A stretch of DNA of 64,000 bases from Tilletiopsis washingtonensis. Lineage: Eukaryota > Basidiomycota > Exobasidiomycetes > Entylomatales. The notes beneath the pieces are model-generated. The model made no database searches, was not told where the DNA came from, and was given only the letters and a program-made list of their open reading frames with translations. Location of the stretch: positions 538,859 through 602,858 of the forward strand of contig NW_020312002.1 in assembly GCF_003144115.1 (NCBI RefSeq), in the 5' to 3' direction. Within the stretch, counting starts at the first letter, position 1, and every line of letters begins with the position of its first letter. A program made the position numbers and the translations under genes. Positions 1 through 10,872 of the stretch are shown in pieces.

Positions 1-996
1 CAGGCGTGCGAAGCTCGGCGTGACGGCGGAGCGCCGCTCTCTCTGCCAGACGCGCTGTCCACGCTTTCGGCCGCACAAAGCCAGCCCGGCTCAGTCACGT
101 GACGCAGCGCCCTTTTCGTCGCCAATCGCTCCACCTCGCAGCCAGCATGGGCCAGGCGGGTGATCGGCAGCATCGTCCCTGCAGATCATCTCAGGCCTGC
201 ATCTGTTGCTGCGTCTGAGCATGGCCCCGCCATGGCGAGCTCGGTGCTGAGCGTGGCGCGGAGGCGCGTGACCACGGCGCGCGGCGAGGACGATCTCTCC
301 GGCCGCCGCGCAGCCCCGCGCCGGCGCGGCCGGTCTGGGCCCTGCGTCTGTCTGCCGGAGATGCTGCTGCTGAGCGACATGCTTGATGCGCTGCTTCCTG
401 CGCATGCAGAGCGAGCTGTATCAGCGGGCAGGCTGTTGCTGCGTCTGCATGCAGAGGCAGAGCGGCCGCCTTTGCGCGCGGCGAGGGCGCGCGTCACCGC
501 CTTCGCCTCCGCTGCGCCACGCCGCGCGGCCCGTCGGCGAGCGGCAGGCAGGCGCAGGCAGACAGCCTCGCCGGGCAGACGCAGCAGCGCAGCAGAGGCA
601 GCGCCACGCACGCACGCGGCCGCCGGGCGGCACACTCAACGTCTGCTGGCCGAGCATCGCCCGTCCTTCTCCTCCTCCACCCTCGCCGCTGCCACCTGCT
701 CCTGCGGCCCTCGTCTGACTGCACTTCCTTGCGTCTTGCGTCTCTAGCCTCTCCGCTCCTCCACGCCGGCCGTTCTCCGCTTGCGCGCGCACTCGTCCGT
801 CCGTCTTGCACGTCGCACTCTCATACCCTTCGTGCACCCATCCAAGCTCAAGCTCGCCTCGACTTGCTTCTATCTCCCGACCTCGCTTCTTGGCTATCTT
901 GCTAGACCGCCTGCCTTGTCCTCTCGAGAGACAGCGCCAGCGCCCGACTTCCGCTCCCTCTTTTCTCGCCGCCTCGCGCCGCGCACCTGACTCATC
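1..996. other. 5' flank of the PP2C gene
   Basis: No gene is supported here. The open frames are Ala/Arg-rich, as expected from GC-rich non-coding DNA. From about 655 to 990 the plus strand becomes strongly C/T-rich, a pattern seen before several start codons in this window, and probably marks the promoter or 5' leader of the phosphatase that starts at 997. Confidence 0.5.
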
Positions 997-3342
997 ATGG
1001 GTCAGACTCTCAGCGAGCCCGTCATCGACAAGGTGCGCATGTCGCCGCTGCTCGCTCGCTGGTCGGCTGTCGTCTGGGCTGTAGACCGTGGGCAGGTGCA
1101 GGATGCTGCGTGGCGCGCGCGCGCGCTTGAAGCCCGGGGATGGAGGACGATAAGGTGGAAGCTGTCGAGCTGCGAAGGGAGCGTGGTGGACAGTCCCGTC
1201 AGCTGACGCTGCGGCGCACTGTCAAGAGCAAAGGCTGCATTGCTGCGCAGCGGGCGCCGTCGCATGCATGCTCAGTCGTTCGGCACCGAGCCTGCGGGCA
1301 TGCGCACACCTCAGGGTGCATCTGGGCCTGCCTCCGGGCACTCTATCGCCGAGGCAGGTGAAGTGCAGCGGGGCACAGGTGGTGTTCGTGGCACACACTG
1401 TGACTCCTCGTGCACATGATGTTGCGAGAGGACTGCGCGCGCGGAGGTTGGGACGGGCTGTGCTGCCGAGCGCTGCCGGCAAAATGCCTGTACCGACCGC
1501 CTGTATGCTGACCCTTGCTCCACTCTGCAGCACACTTCGGCTGGCGAAGATGACACACTCGTGTACGGTGTCTCGGAGATGCAGGGATGGCGCATCAGTA
1601 CGTCTTTCGCAGCTCCGCACAGATGAGGCAGTGCTGAGCTGCTCGCGCGCGCAGGCATGGAGGATGCGCACGCAACCATTCTCTCGCTCGACGCAGCCAA
1701 GACTGGCGACGAGAAGGCGAGCTTCTTCGCCGTGTACGACGGCCACGGCGGCTCCAACGTGGCCAAGTTCAGCGGCGAGACGGTGCACACGCGCCTCGCG
1801 GCCACGGAAGAGTACCGGCGCGGCGAGTACGAGGCGGCGCTGAAGCGTGCCTTCCTCGGCACGGACGAGGACCTGCGCGCGAGTGAGTTGCGCGCGCGCT
1901 GAAGCCGCAGCTGTTCGCGGATGACGGCTCATCATGCTCGTGGCGCAGACGCAGAGTTTGCCAACGACCCCTCGGGCTGCACGGCTGTGGCCGCCCTGCT
2001 CGTCGCCGGCCCGCCCGCCGAGGGCGCCGACGGCGCGAAGCAGAAGGTCGCGCGGCGCATCATCGTCGCCAACGCCGGCGACTCGCGGAGTGTGCTGAGC
2101 GTGCGCGGCGAGGCCAAGCCGATGAGCTACGACCACAAGCCTGGGAACAAGGGTGAGTCTGGCGTGCCCGTCTGCGCGCGTAGCTGTGCTCATCACCCAG
2201 ACGCTGCGCAGGCGAGAACGCGCGCATCGTCTCCGCCGGCGGCTTCGTCGAGTTTGGCCGTGTCAACGGCAACCTGGCGCTCTCGCGCGCCATTGGCGAC
2301 TTTGAGTTCAAGCAGAACTACAGCCTCTCGCCCGAGGCGCAGATCGTCACGGCCGACCCGGAGATCATCTCGCACGACGTCGACGGCGAGGAGGAGTTCC
2401 TCGTGCTGGCGTGCGACGGCATCTGGGACTGCCTGAGCAACCAACAGGTGACGGACTTTGTGCGGCGCCGCGTGGCCATGGGCAAGGCGATGCAGGAGAT
2501 CTGCGAGGAGCTCATGGACCGCTGCCTGGCGCCCGACTCGGAGATTGGTGGCGTGGGCTGCGACAACGTGAGCAGTGCTGCATTGCTGCCGCTGTTTTGT
2601 TGCCTGCTGACACGCGCTGCGCAGATGACCGTGTGCGTGGTGGCGCTGCTGGGCGGGCGCACAAAGGAGGAGTGGTACGCGTGGGTCAAGGAGCGCGTCG
2701 ACAACAAGGTCGGCTGGGAGACGCCCGAGGACATTGCGCCCGTGTTCAAGCAGGCGGCGGCCGGCAGCGCTGGTGCCGGTGCTGGTCCCGGCGGCCTGTC
2801 GCTCGGCCGTCTCGGTGCCCTCGGCGGCGGCTCGGTGCTATCTGCCCTCGCCGGCGGCATGGCACAGGGCGAGGAAGACGACGAGCGCGCCGGTGCACTG
2901 AGATTGCCAGGCGGCCTCGCAGGCGCGTGAGTAGCCCGCCACAACATGAGCGTATTGTCTAGCTGACGCATCTCTTCGCAGTCTCGGCGGCGCGGGCATT
3001 GTCTTCCGGCCCGGATCGCAGACGGACGAGGACGGCGATGTGATCTACGAGGTGAGCACTGTGCGCCCGTAGCGCGCACAGCTCTCGCTGACTCCTTTGC
3101 GCCAGGCACACGTCGTCGACCAAGACGACGAGTCGGGCGACAGCGAGCCGAGCGCGCGCGTCGAGGAGCTCGAGGCGGCCGGCGCAGCGGAGGGCGAGGC
3201 GCGCGCCGAGGCCGGCGAGGCCGAGCGTCCGGCCATCCAACATCAGCCGGAGATCGTCGAGAGCCCGCAGGCGCACGCGACGTCGACGCCGTCGGAGAGC
3301 GGCGCCAACGTCGAGGTGCGGGAGAGCAGCGAGGGCAAGTGA
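997..3342 (+). CDS. PTC2: PP2C-type Ser/Thr protein phosphatase (Ptc2/Ptc3-like)
   Basis: Metal-dependent protein phosphatase, 499 residues. Eight exons: 997-1032, 1531-1597, 1655-1882, 1949-2152, 2212-2567, 2625-2926, 2982-3051, 3106-3342; they sum to 500 codons. The N-terminus MGQTLSEPV is typical of yeast Ptc2/Ptc3 and fixes the start. PP2C motifs appear in order: GWRISMEDAHA (about 31-41), the metal-binding DGHGG (63-67), NAGDSRS, SRAIGDFEFK, CDGIWDCLSNQQV and CDNMT. The family dephosphorylates stress MAP kinases and checkpoint kinases with Mg/Mn at the active site. The catalytic domain is followed by a Gly/Ala-rich linker and an acidic Glu/Ala-rich tail of about 100 residues with no recognisable domain. 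The first intron (498 bases) is much longer than the others. Assignment to Ptc2 versus Ptc3 is not possible from sequence alone. Confidence 0.93.
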
Positions 3343-4832
3343 TTGTGGCCGATTCGTCCGCGCACCTGCATTCTTCTCGTCTTCTGTCCTCCCACACTCT
3401 CTGCCTCTGCATTGCCGCTTTCTCTCTCCTCAAGATCATGCGTCACGTCCTGGTCCCTCTCTCTGCGTCTTGCCCTCCATCAGCAGCTCTCCTTCGTGCG
3501 TTGTGTTGCGCTCTGGCTCAAGTGTCCGCACCCTCTCCCCTCCCCATACACCCTTGATTCCTCGCGTTCCCGTGTCCGTCTGCTCGCTCGCCCCCTCCCC
3601 ACCTCCCATCTCCCACGCACCCTCCAGCACCGCCGCGCGCTCTTCCCGTCGTCCCCAAAATGAAAGTGTCACTGACTCCCAGCTAGCTGTAAGTAGCGAT
3701 CCGGCCGGTGGTGTGGAGAAGGCGGCATGGCATTCACGCACGCGCGCGCTGCCGCGCCTGCTGCTTCTTCTAGCGTGCCGCGGCGCAGCGCACTCCGTCC
3801 GCGAGCGTGTCTCACCGTCGGAGGAGCGCCCTGCGCCAAGTTTGTGAGCCCGAGCATGACACTTCTGAGCAGTCGACTCTGGCGGAGCCTGCAAAACAAA
3901 GAGCGCAGCACGAGACCTCCGGCAGCGGCGGCGGCTGTCCCGCTTGCTTTCGCGTTTGTTCTTGTCGGCCGCTCGTCACCCGGGCGCAGGAACGATCGCT
4001 CCACACGCCTCGCAGCCTCACATGCTCGGCCCAGGCCGCGCCAGCTCGGCCTCCGGTGAAGCGCATGCGCCTCGCTCTGCTGCACGGCATGCATCCTCAC
4101 TCCTGCCGCTGCCTCACGTCGACGTCGCAGCGCCTGTCGAGCGTGCCAAGCTTGGCCTCCAAGTCCAAGTCTCGGCCGCAAGCTTGAGGCTTGACGGTTC
4201 TGTGCGCGCTCGAGCCGCCTTCGCTTGCTCCACAAGGCGAAGGCGGGATGCCGCAGCCGCCGGGCGGGATGCTCGTCTGGTGCCGCACCCGGCATGCGGT
4301 CGCGGTGCCGGGACAAGGCAAGCGGTGGCCTCGGCTCGGGCTCGTGCGATGTGGTGCGAGAGAGGCAGGAGAGCAGTGTGCCGGCCGTGCGCCTTCTTCG
4401 GTCCCCCGCATCACATTGCGTGAGCACAGCAAAGAGGCATCTCGCCTGTGTCCGCCCAGGGCCGGCGACCCGCCGTTAGAGCGTGAGTGACGCACGGCAG
4501 CGCGCGCGGCAGGACGGGCGCGGGCCGCCTGCCCGCGCTGTGCCGCCTCTCGTCTGCGGCGTGGCAGCGGGTGCGGCGAGGGCGCAGCGGCAGCACAGAG
4601 CGGCCAGTCGCACGCCGTCGTCGTCGCCGCCGCCGCGCGGCGAGGCCTGTCGCTCCTCCTCCATCGCAGCCCGTCTTCCCAGCACGAGCTCATCCCACAT
4701 CCACCTCTGCCGACCCTCCAGCTCTTCGCAGCACAAGCCGATCTTCGCACCTCCGTTCTGTTCTTTGCTGCGCAGTCCCCTGACGCACCCCTAGCCTGGC
4801 CCGACCTTCCGTCCCACGACACTTCGCCCGTC
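3343..4832. other. Intergenic region between PP2C and Scs2 genes
   Basis: About 1.5 kb with no supported gene. Positions 3355-3660 are C/T-rich on the plus strand, directly after the phosphatase stop. The middle is featureless GC-rich DNA. Positions 4630-4830 are again C/T-rich and probably the promoter or leader of the VAP gene starting at 4833. Confidence 0.5.
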
Positions 4833-6837
4833 ATGTCCGTCGAGTGAGTAGTACACTGGCTCGCTGAGCATGCTGTGCGGTGGGGGAGCAGACGGCTCCA
4901 AGCTGTGGTGCTTTGTCTCTGGACTCATGGCAGCGACGCGCCGGCCGCTCTGCGATCGCTCCTGCGCCGCGGCCTATCCAGCTTTCGTGCCTCGCTCACA
5001 CTTGCCGCCACAGCCTCAACCCGCACGTCCAGCTCGGCTTCCCGAGTAAGTAGTCGTGCTCTGTGCAACTCGATGCGCACGGATGTGCCGGTGTCACGCA
5101 AAAGGACGGAACGATGGGCTGTGGATGCGAGGCGCAGGCGCGGTGCAGATGCAGATGCCTCACGCGCTGCGCAAGAGCCTGGCTCGCAGCGAGCGAGCCA
5201 GGGAGCGATCGCCGCAGCCAGCGAGCCCCTCAGAGCAGCCGCGAGGTGCTTTGCAGCGCTTTGGCTGTGCTGCAGGGCATAGCTCTCTGGCGAGGCGCTC
5301 TGTTCCAGTGCTGCGCGGCCCTGCGCGGCGGAACGTGGAGGCTCGACAGGAGCGCGCGCAAGGTGGCGCGAAGAACCAAGCTGCAGCCCATGATGGAGCG
5401 CGCACGGAGCGTGCCGACTCGCGAGCCTTGCGAGCTCTTTGCGATGCCGCCGTTTGGGAGCTGCGAAGCTCGATCGTTGCTTTCCGTGCGATGCTGGCGC
5501 CTTGTGCGGCAGCGCTGCGCAGGCGCGCGACCGCCGAGCTTGGAGGAAGATCACAATGGCTGCACGGCCTGGCGCTCTGCCGCGCGCCTGAGCGCGATCG
5601 GCCTCGCAACGAAGTGCCCCCATCGAGGCTAGCGCTCTTGCGCGCATGTGCAGTGCTGTTGCACAGCTGTGACGGGCAGCAGAGAGGCGCAACGCCTCTT
5701 TTGCGGTTTCTGCTGTCCTTGCTGCGAGGTGGAGCTGCGAGCAGCAACAGCCACTGACCTCATCCCTTGCGTGCAGGACCCCTGACGCAGCTCGTGAAGC
5801 GCTCGCTGCAGGTCTCGAACCCCAACTCGCAGCCCGTGGCCTTCAAGGTCAAGACGACGGCGCCGAAGCAGTACTGCGTGCGCCCCAACTCCGGCCGCAT
5901 TGAGCCGGGAGAGAAGGTGGAGGTGCAGGGTGAGTGCTGCAGCTGGTCATTTGATGAGAGGGGCGCCCTTGAGAGGAGGGTGCAGCCGTGCGGGGGAGAG
6001 CGTTCGCTCGTCGCGCGCTTGGGCAGGCGCATCACGGCACCGTTTGTGCGGCATGCGCTCTATCTCGCGGCGCTGACAGCTCTTTTGCAGTCCTGCTGCA
6101 GCCGATGAAGGAGGAGCCGCCGACGGCCGCCAAGTGCCGCGACAAGTTCCTCGTGCAGTCGACGATCATCACGCCCGAGCGCGAGACGACGTCGCTCAAC
6201 GACCTGTGGGGCATCGTGGAGAAGGAGAACAAGAACGAGATCCACGAGCAGAAGATCCGCTGCGCCTTCCTGCCCGCGGCCAGCGCGCCGGTGCCCGAGG
6301 AGGGCGAGGAGGTCGGCTCGAGCATGACCAACGGCGGCGACGACGTGCGTAGCAGCGCTGCGTTGTGATGCCCGTTGCGCTGACCCGTGCCCTCTCGTTC
6401 TGCAGAAGTACTCGACGGTCCGCGGCACGCCGTCGCGCGCCAACGGCACATCGCCGAACAACGACGACGGCAGCTTCTCCTCGCCGGCGCAGAACGGCCA
6501 GACGCTGAACCCCATTGCCGCCGCACAAAACGCCGTCGCCAACACGGACGGCGGCGTGCTGGCCTCTACGCGCAACGCAGCCGTCGCGGCCGGCGGCGCC
6601 ACTGTCGCGGCCGGCGGCGCAGCGCTCGCGGCGACGAAGAACGCCGGCTCGCGGGCCGTGGGCGGCGAGAAGAGCTCGGCAGACCTGCAGGCCGAGATCA
6701 AGCGCCTGCAGAGCCAGCTCGACGCGGCGGGCCGCAAGGGCGCCCAGCAGGTGCAGCAGGCCGCCGACGGCGTCAGCCTGCAGGTCGTCGGCGTGCTCAT
6801 GTTCGCCTCGCTGCTCCTCGGCATCTGGCTCTTCTAA
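4833..6837 (+). CDS. SCS2: VAMP-associated protein (Scs2/VAP), tail-anchored ER tether
   Basis: ER membrane protein that recruits FFAT-motif lipid-transfer and regulatory proteins to membrane contact sites. Five exons: 4833-4843, 5014-5045, 5777-5929, 6091-6344, 6406-6837; 293 residues. The first coding exon is only 11 bases and the second 32. An MSP domain covers about residues 1-125, with the family patterns LGFPRPLTQLVK, NPNSQPVAFKVKTTAPKQYC and VRPNSGRIEPGE. Then come a low-complexity Ala/Gly linker, a short coiled coil (DLQAEIKRLQSQLDAAGR) and a C-terminal hydrophobic anchor (VVGVLMFASLLLGIWLF) ending at the stop, which is the tail-anchored layout of Scs2 (244 residues in yeast). The second intron is 731 bases, by far the longest in a coding region here; I see no gene or RNA inside it. 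The first two exons rest on splice motifs and frame. Confidence 0.92.
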
Positions 6838-8994
6838 GAGCATCAGACTTCGGCTCTGCGCGCACGTGTCCCATCGATGGCGGTGCATCCTCGATGGCTA
6901 GTGCGATGCGCAGCCGGCGCAAGCTGCGCCTTTCTCTCTCAGCCTCGTGCGCTTCTCGCGCGCTTCGAAACGAAACATACCTCTCTCCGGGCCATTTCTC
7001 CTTCTATCTCTGCACCCTTGCGTGCGATGGACGAACGCGACGAGCAGGTGCATCTGCGGTGATGCGTTCTGCCGGAGTGCAGCTCGGTCTCTGCTGTGCC
7101 GCTCGCTCTCTTCTTGAACGGGCCCGACAGGGCAGTCCGCCGATCACTCTTCCTCCACTTGACGCCTTCCGCTCAACGGTGCCGCGACGCCAGCAGGTTG
7201 CGCGCCTCTGTCTCTCCCTCTCTCATTCCCATTCTCATTCCCATCTCCTGTCCCATAGTCGTCGATCCCCACCCCCGTGCTCCTGCGCTCCTTGAATCTC
7301 AGCTTCAAATCACGCATCTCGCTCGTCGTGGCGCTCGACCCGCCTCGGCACAACGCCCATGAGCTGCGCGGGAGCAGGCAGGCAGGGTCTAGCGAGACGA
7401 CTCTGACTCCCGAGGCGCCGTCGCTTTGACGTCGGGCGCGGAGCATGTCTAGAATGCTCGAGCACCTAGGCAGAGCGCTACTGAGCTTACCCTGCATGCT
7501 GTAACAGCTAGGAGCTGTCGATCTCACGCAACGAATGAAGACGTGCAGGATCTCCGCGGGCGCTCACGATGCGACGTTGCTCAGAGGCGGACGTGCCGAC
7601 GAGCGCATGCGGCGCGGGCGAGGCGAGCGCTCTCGGCGTCGGCGTGCAGTAGCGCCGCCCGAGGCTATCGACGCCGAGGCGGGCCGAGGCTGGGCGGATG
7701 TGCTGTTCGCGAACACACCCAGCAGCCCAGCCGCAGAGCATGAAGCATCATCGATCGGCCCTGCTGGCGCCCCTCGCCTGACCTGAGGCTGGCGGCTCGG
7801 CGCTGCCGTGGCATCGGCCATGGCCCAGCAGCGGCACGCGCAGGAAGCGTGGGAGCGGCCGCTGCGTGCGGCGCGCAGCAGCAAGCGCTGCCCTTGGGCA
7901 TGCTGCAGCCGCCAGCACGTGGGATGATGACCTTGCCCAGCTTCCGCCTCGGCCTGCGGCAAGCGGCCGTCCCGCGGCGGCGGAAAGAGAGCGCTGGAGC
8001 GATGCGAGCCGAGGCAGGTGCGCATCGCAGCGGAACAGGCGACGGAAGGCGGCCGAGGCGGAGCCGCGATGTGCCTGCGCGGCCGAGGCGCACGCGTCCG
8101 AGCGACGCGCCATGTCAGACGTGCGCGCCGCCGCGGCGCTCGACGCGGCATGCGGCGTGCGTTGTGGAGCAAGCGCCGCTCGGCTGCGCTGCTGCGTGGT
8201 GTTTGCACACCTCGCTCGCCGCACCTCGCACGACCAGCACCAGACAACCGCTCGCCTGCGCTGCGCTGCGCTGCGCCACGCTGCACGCCTCGACAGCTGG
8301 CAGGCCAGCGCAGCGGTGTGCGCTGCCGTGCCCGGCCGCTGCGCTGCGCGGTGCGGCTGCAGGCCAGCCAGAAGGAAGGCGGCGCATGAAGTGAGGTGTT
8401 GCACTCGCTCGCTCTCGCTCCCGCCGGCCAACGCATGCCCAGCGTCCATCGAGTGACCAGCCAGCCGGCGCTTGCCTGCTGCTGCGCTGCTGATCATCGC
8501 TGAGCCGCCGCCGCCGCCGCTGCTGCTGCTTGTCTCTCGCCCTCCACGCCTCTCACTGTCAGTCGCTGCCTGCCGGCGATCCGCAGCCCAACACCACCTC
8601 GCCCTACCTCTCGCCTCCTGCTGCGCCCTCTCATCCTTCTCCTCTTTCCCTCGATCCTTCGCTAGTCGCCCTCTAGCCTTGACCTTCTCTCTCTCTCGCG
8701 CGCGCACGCAGCCCTCCTCACCTCTGCTCCGCCTCTCACCTCCTTTCGCGGCCCGACCTCGCCTGGCCCGCCTCGCCGCTCTCGCAGCCCTGCTCCTCCG
8801 CTAGCCGCTGCATCGTGCCCTACGCCGATCCGGGCCAGAACAGCGCCTGGCTCCGTCTGGTGCAGTCCGCCGCTGGCGACCCTGCGTCTCGGCCAGCTCG
8901 CGCCCGCTCGTCGCTGCAGTGAGCATCGTCTCTCCCTGCTGCTCGCTGCTCCACTCCGTCTGCATCCCGTCTCCCATCTCCCTCTTCTCTCGCC
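6838..8994. other. Intergenic region upstream of the MADS-box gene
   Basis: About 2.15 kb without a supported gene. Positions 7000-7300 hold CT-rich runs that are probably the 3' end of the VAP transcript. Positions 7500-8460 are GC-rich with short CTGCG and GCC/CTG reiterations (for example near 8255-8285 and 8507-8530). Positions 8470-8994 are strongly C/T-rich on the plus strand and look like the promoter or long leader of the MADS-box gene. Long open frames on both strands here are Ala/Arg-rich and judged spurious. Confidence 0.5.
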
Positions 8995-10487
8995 ATGGAT
9001 CCCTCGCTCCTCCTCGCGCGCCCCTCGTCGGGCGGCAGCAGTCTCGACGGCGCCAATGCCGCCGTGCACCGCGTGCCGTACGGCACGCTCGTGCGTGCGC
9101 CGCCAGAGCTCGCGGCGCTCGTCATGGGCAGCACGGGCAGTGCCAACTCGCACGAGCACGAGTACGACGACGACGACTTCCTCGGCGGCGGAGGCGGCGC
9201 GAGCAGCAGTGCGGCGCAGCAGCAGCGGCAGAGCGGCAAGAGCGAGAGTGTGGATGACGTCGAGGGCGAGGAGGAGGAGGACGACTCGGACGACGACGCG
9301 CCGGCCAAGAGCAAGCGCAAGCGGGCACGCACAAACACGGCCGCGTCGGCCAACGGCGCCGACGGCAAGAGCGAGCGCGACAACGCTACGGGCCGCCGTA
9401 AGATCCGCATCGAGTTCATCGAGGACGACAGCCGGCGGCACATCACGTTCAGCAAGCGCAAGGCGGGCATCATGAAGAAGGTGAGCGGCGCGCGGTGTCT
9501 GCGGCAGAGATGCGCCGTCGCACCTCCGATGCATCCTGCTGACGCTGCAAGCAGGCGTACGAGCTCGCGACATTGACCGGCACGCAGGTGCTGCTGCTCG
9601 TCGTCTCGCAGACGGGCCTGGTGTACACATTTACCACGCCCAAGCTGGCGCCGGTGGTCAAGGAGAACGCGGGCAAGGAGCTGATCCGGCGCTGTCTCGA
9701 GTCGGACGAGGGCGGCGCGGCCGACGAGCTCAGTGCGGGCGAGGCACGCAAGAAGGGCGGCGACCAGATGCCGCGCCTGCCGACGGCCAGCAAGCGCAAG
9801 CGTGCCGGCGACATGTCGAGGCAGGGCAGCGGCAGCGGCGGCAGTGCCAATGGCAGTGCGCCGTCGCTCAGCGGCCACGACGAGCTGGGCATGCCGAGCC
9901 TCGTCGGCGGCCACCACCAGAGCAGCCAGAGCCCGCACCTCGGCGGCGCGTACGGCCTGCCGCCCAACATCAACTACAACTTCGGCCCGTCGCCGTACGA
10001 CCTGATGGGCGCGCCGCCGCCGCAGCAACAGCAGCAGCCGCACCACCCGCAACAGCAGCAGCAGCACATGGCGCACGGCCACGACGGCGGCGTGGCGCCG
10101 CAGAACGCCGCATGGGCCTTCGACGGCTTCGACGGCAGACCAAGCAGCGCCGGCAACCCGAGCGCGCACAGCGCAGGCCTGCTGGCGCAGCAGAAATTGT
10201 ACGGCTCGAACGAGGCGGCGCACCATGCGCACCAGCAACAGCAACAGCAGCAGCATCACCAGCAACAACAGCACGCCGCACAGCAGCAGCACGCGCAGCA
10301 GCAGGCACAGCAGCAGCAGCAACACGCACAGCAGCAGCAGCAACATCCGCAGCAGCAGGGCGCGCCCGGCGGCGGCATGTGGCAGCACGGCGCGAGCATG
10401 TCCGGCGGCGCACACATGCACCACATGCCGCCGCACCAGGCCTCGATGGCGCAGAAGCAGCCCGGCGTGCAGTCGTGGGCACGCTGA
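8995..10487 (+). CDS. SRF-type MADS-box transcription factor (Mcm1-like)
   Basis: Nuclear DNA-binding regulator, 472 residues, two exons (8995-9480 and 9555-10487). The MADS box begins near residue 133 (GRRKIRIEFIEDDSRRH, then ITFSKRKAGIMKK). It continues across the intron as AYELATLTGTQVLLLVVSQ, so the 74-base intron splits the DNA-binding domain after the KK pair. The order matches SRF/Mcm1 rather than MEF2 boxes, and Mcm1-type proteins bind CArG sites with cell-type or mating cofactors. N-terminal to the box are an acidic Asp/Glu stretch and a Lys/Arg cluster (KSKRKRAR), a likely nuclear localisation signal. The C-terminal half is rich in Gln, His, Gly and Pro, with CAG-type repeats, as expected of an activation domain. 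No in-frame ATG lies close upstream. Confidence 0.9.
10018..10365 (+). repeat. CAG-type trinucleotide tracts encoding poly-Gln/His
   Basis: Imperfect CAG/CAA runs lie at about 10020-10070 and 10227-10360 inside the MADS-box gene. They encode Gln runs broken by His and Ala. Such tracts are prone to length change between strains. Confidence 0.85.
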
Positions 10488-10872
10488 GTCGCGCGCTCGT
10501 CGTCGCTCCCCTTCCCCATTGCACTGGGTCTCGGCTCGAAGGTGTCCCTCTTCGTCTGCAGACCCGTGCCCGCTTGCTTCCCTCTCTCTTCTCCATCGCG
10601 CCTGCCGTCTCTCCCTGGTCTCCAGCCCCCGCCTTCTCTAATCCGCCGCGACGACCTCACTCTTAATGCCCGTGACGCGCGATACCCCCTCCCCTCTCTA
10701 TTCTCTCGTGCAGCTCCGTCTCCCTCTCCCTGTCAGTCCCCATGCGCTCTCTGTGATCCCTCTGCGGCGCCGCTGCACATTCGCCAGCCGCGCTCATGCA
10801 CTTTGCACATCCCTCGTCAGAATGCATTAGGATGTGCGTGAAAGGGGAGTGTGTGTCTGAGCCCAGGGAGTC
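10488..10872. other. Convergent 3' region, MADS-box and cyclophilin genes
   Basis: A 385-base gap between the MADS-box stop (plus strand) and the end of the alternative cyclophilin exon (minus strand). It is C/T-rich on the plus strand and presumably holds both 3' untranslated regions. No gene is seen. Confidence 0.5.

Noticed and set aside
5046-5776. Possible RNA gene or alternative exon inside the long VAP intron
   Set aside because: No tRNA B-box, no paired C/D boxes and no frame with convincing protein content could be found by eye.
7564-8707. Overlapping minus-strand frames of about 300 codons
   Set aside because: Composition reflects GC- and purine-rich DNA, and part is antisense to a C/T-rich leader.
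8820-10436. 538-codon open frame on the minus strand
   Set aside because: It is antisense to the MADS-box gene, and its Leu-rich runs come from CAG repeats read backwards; no domain.
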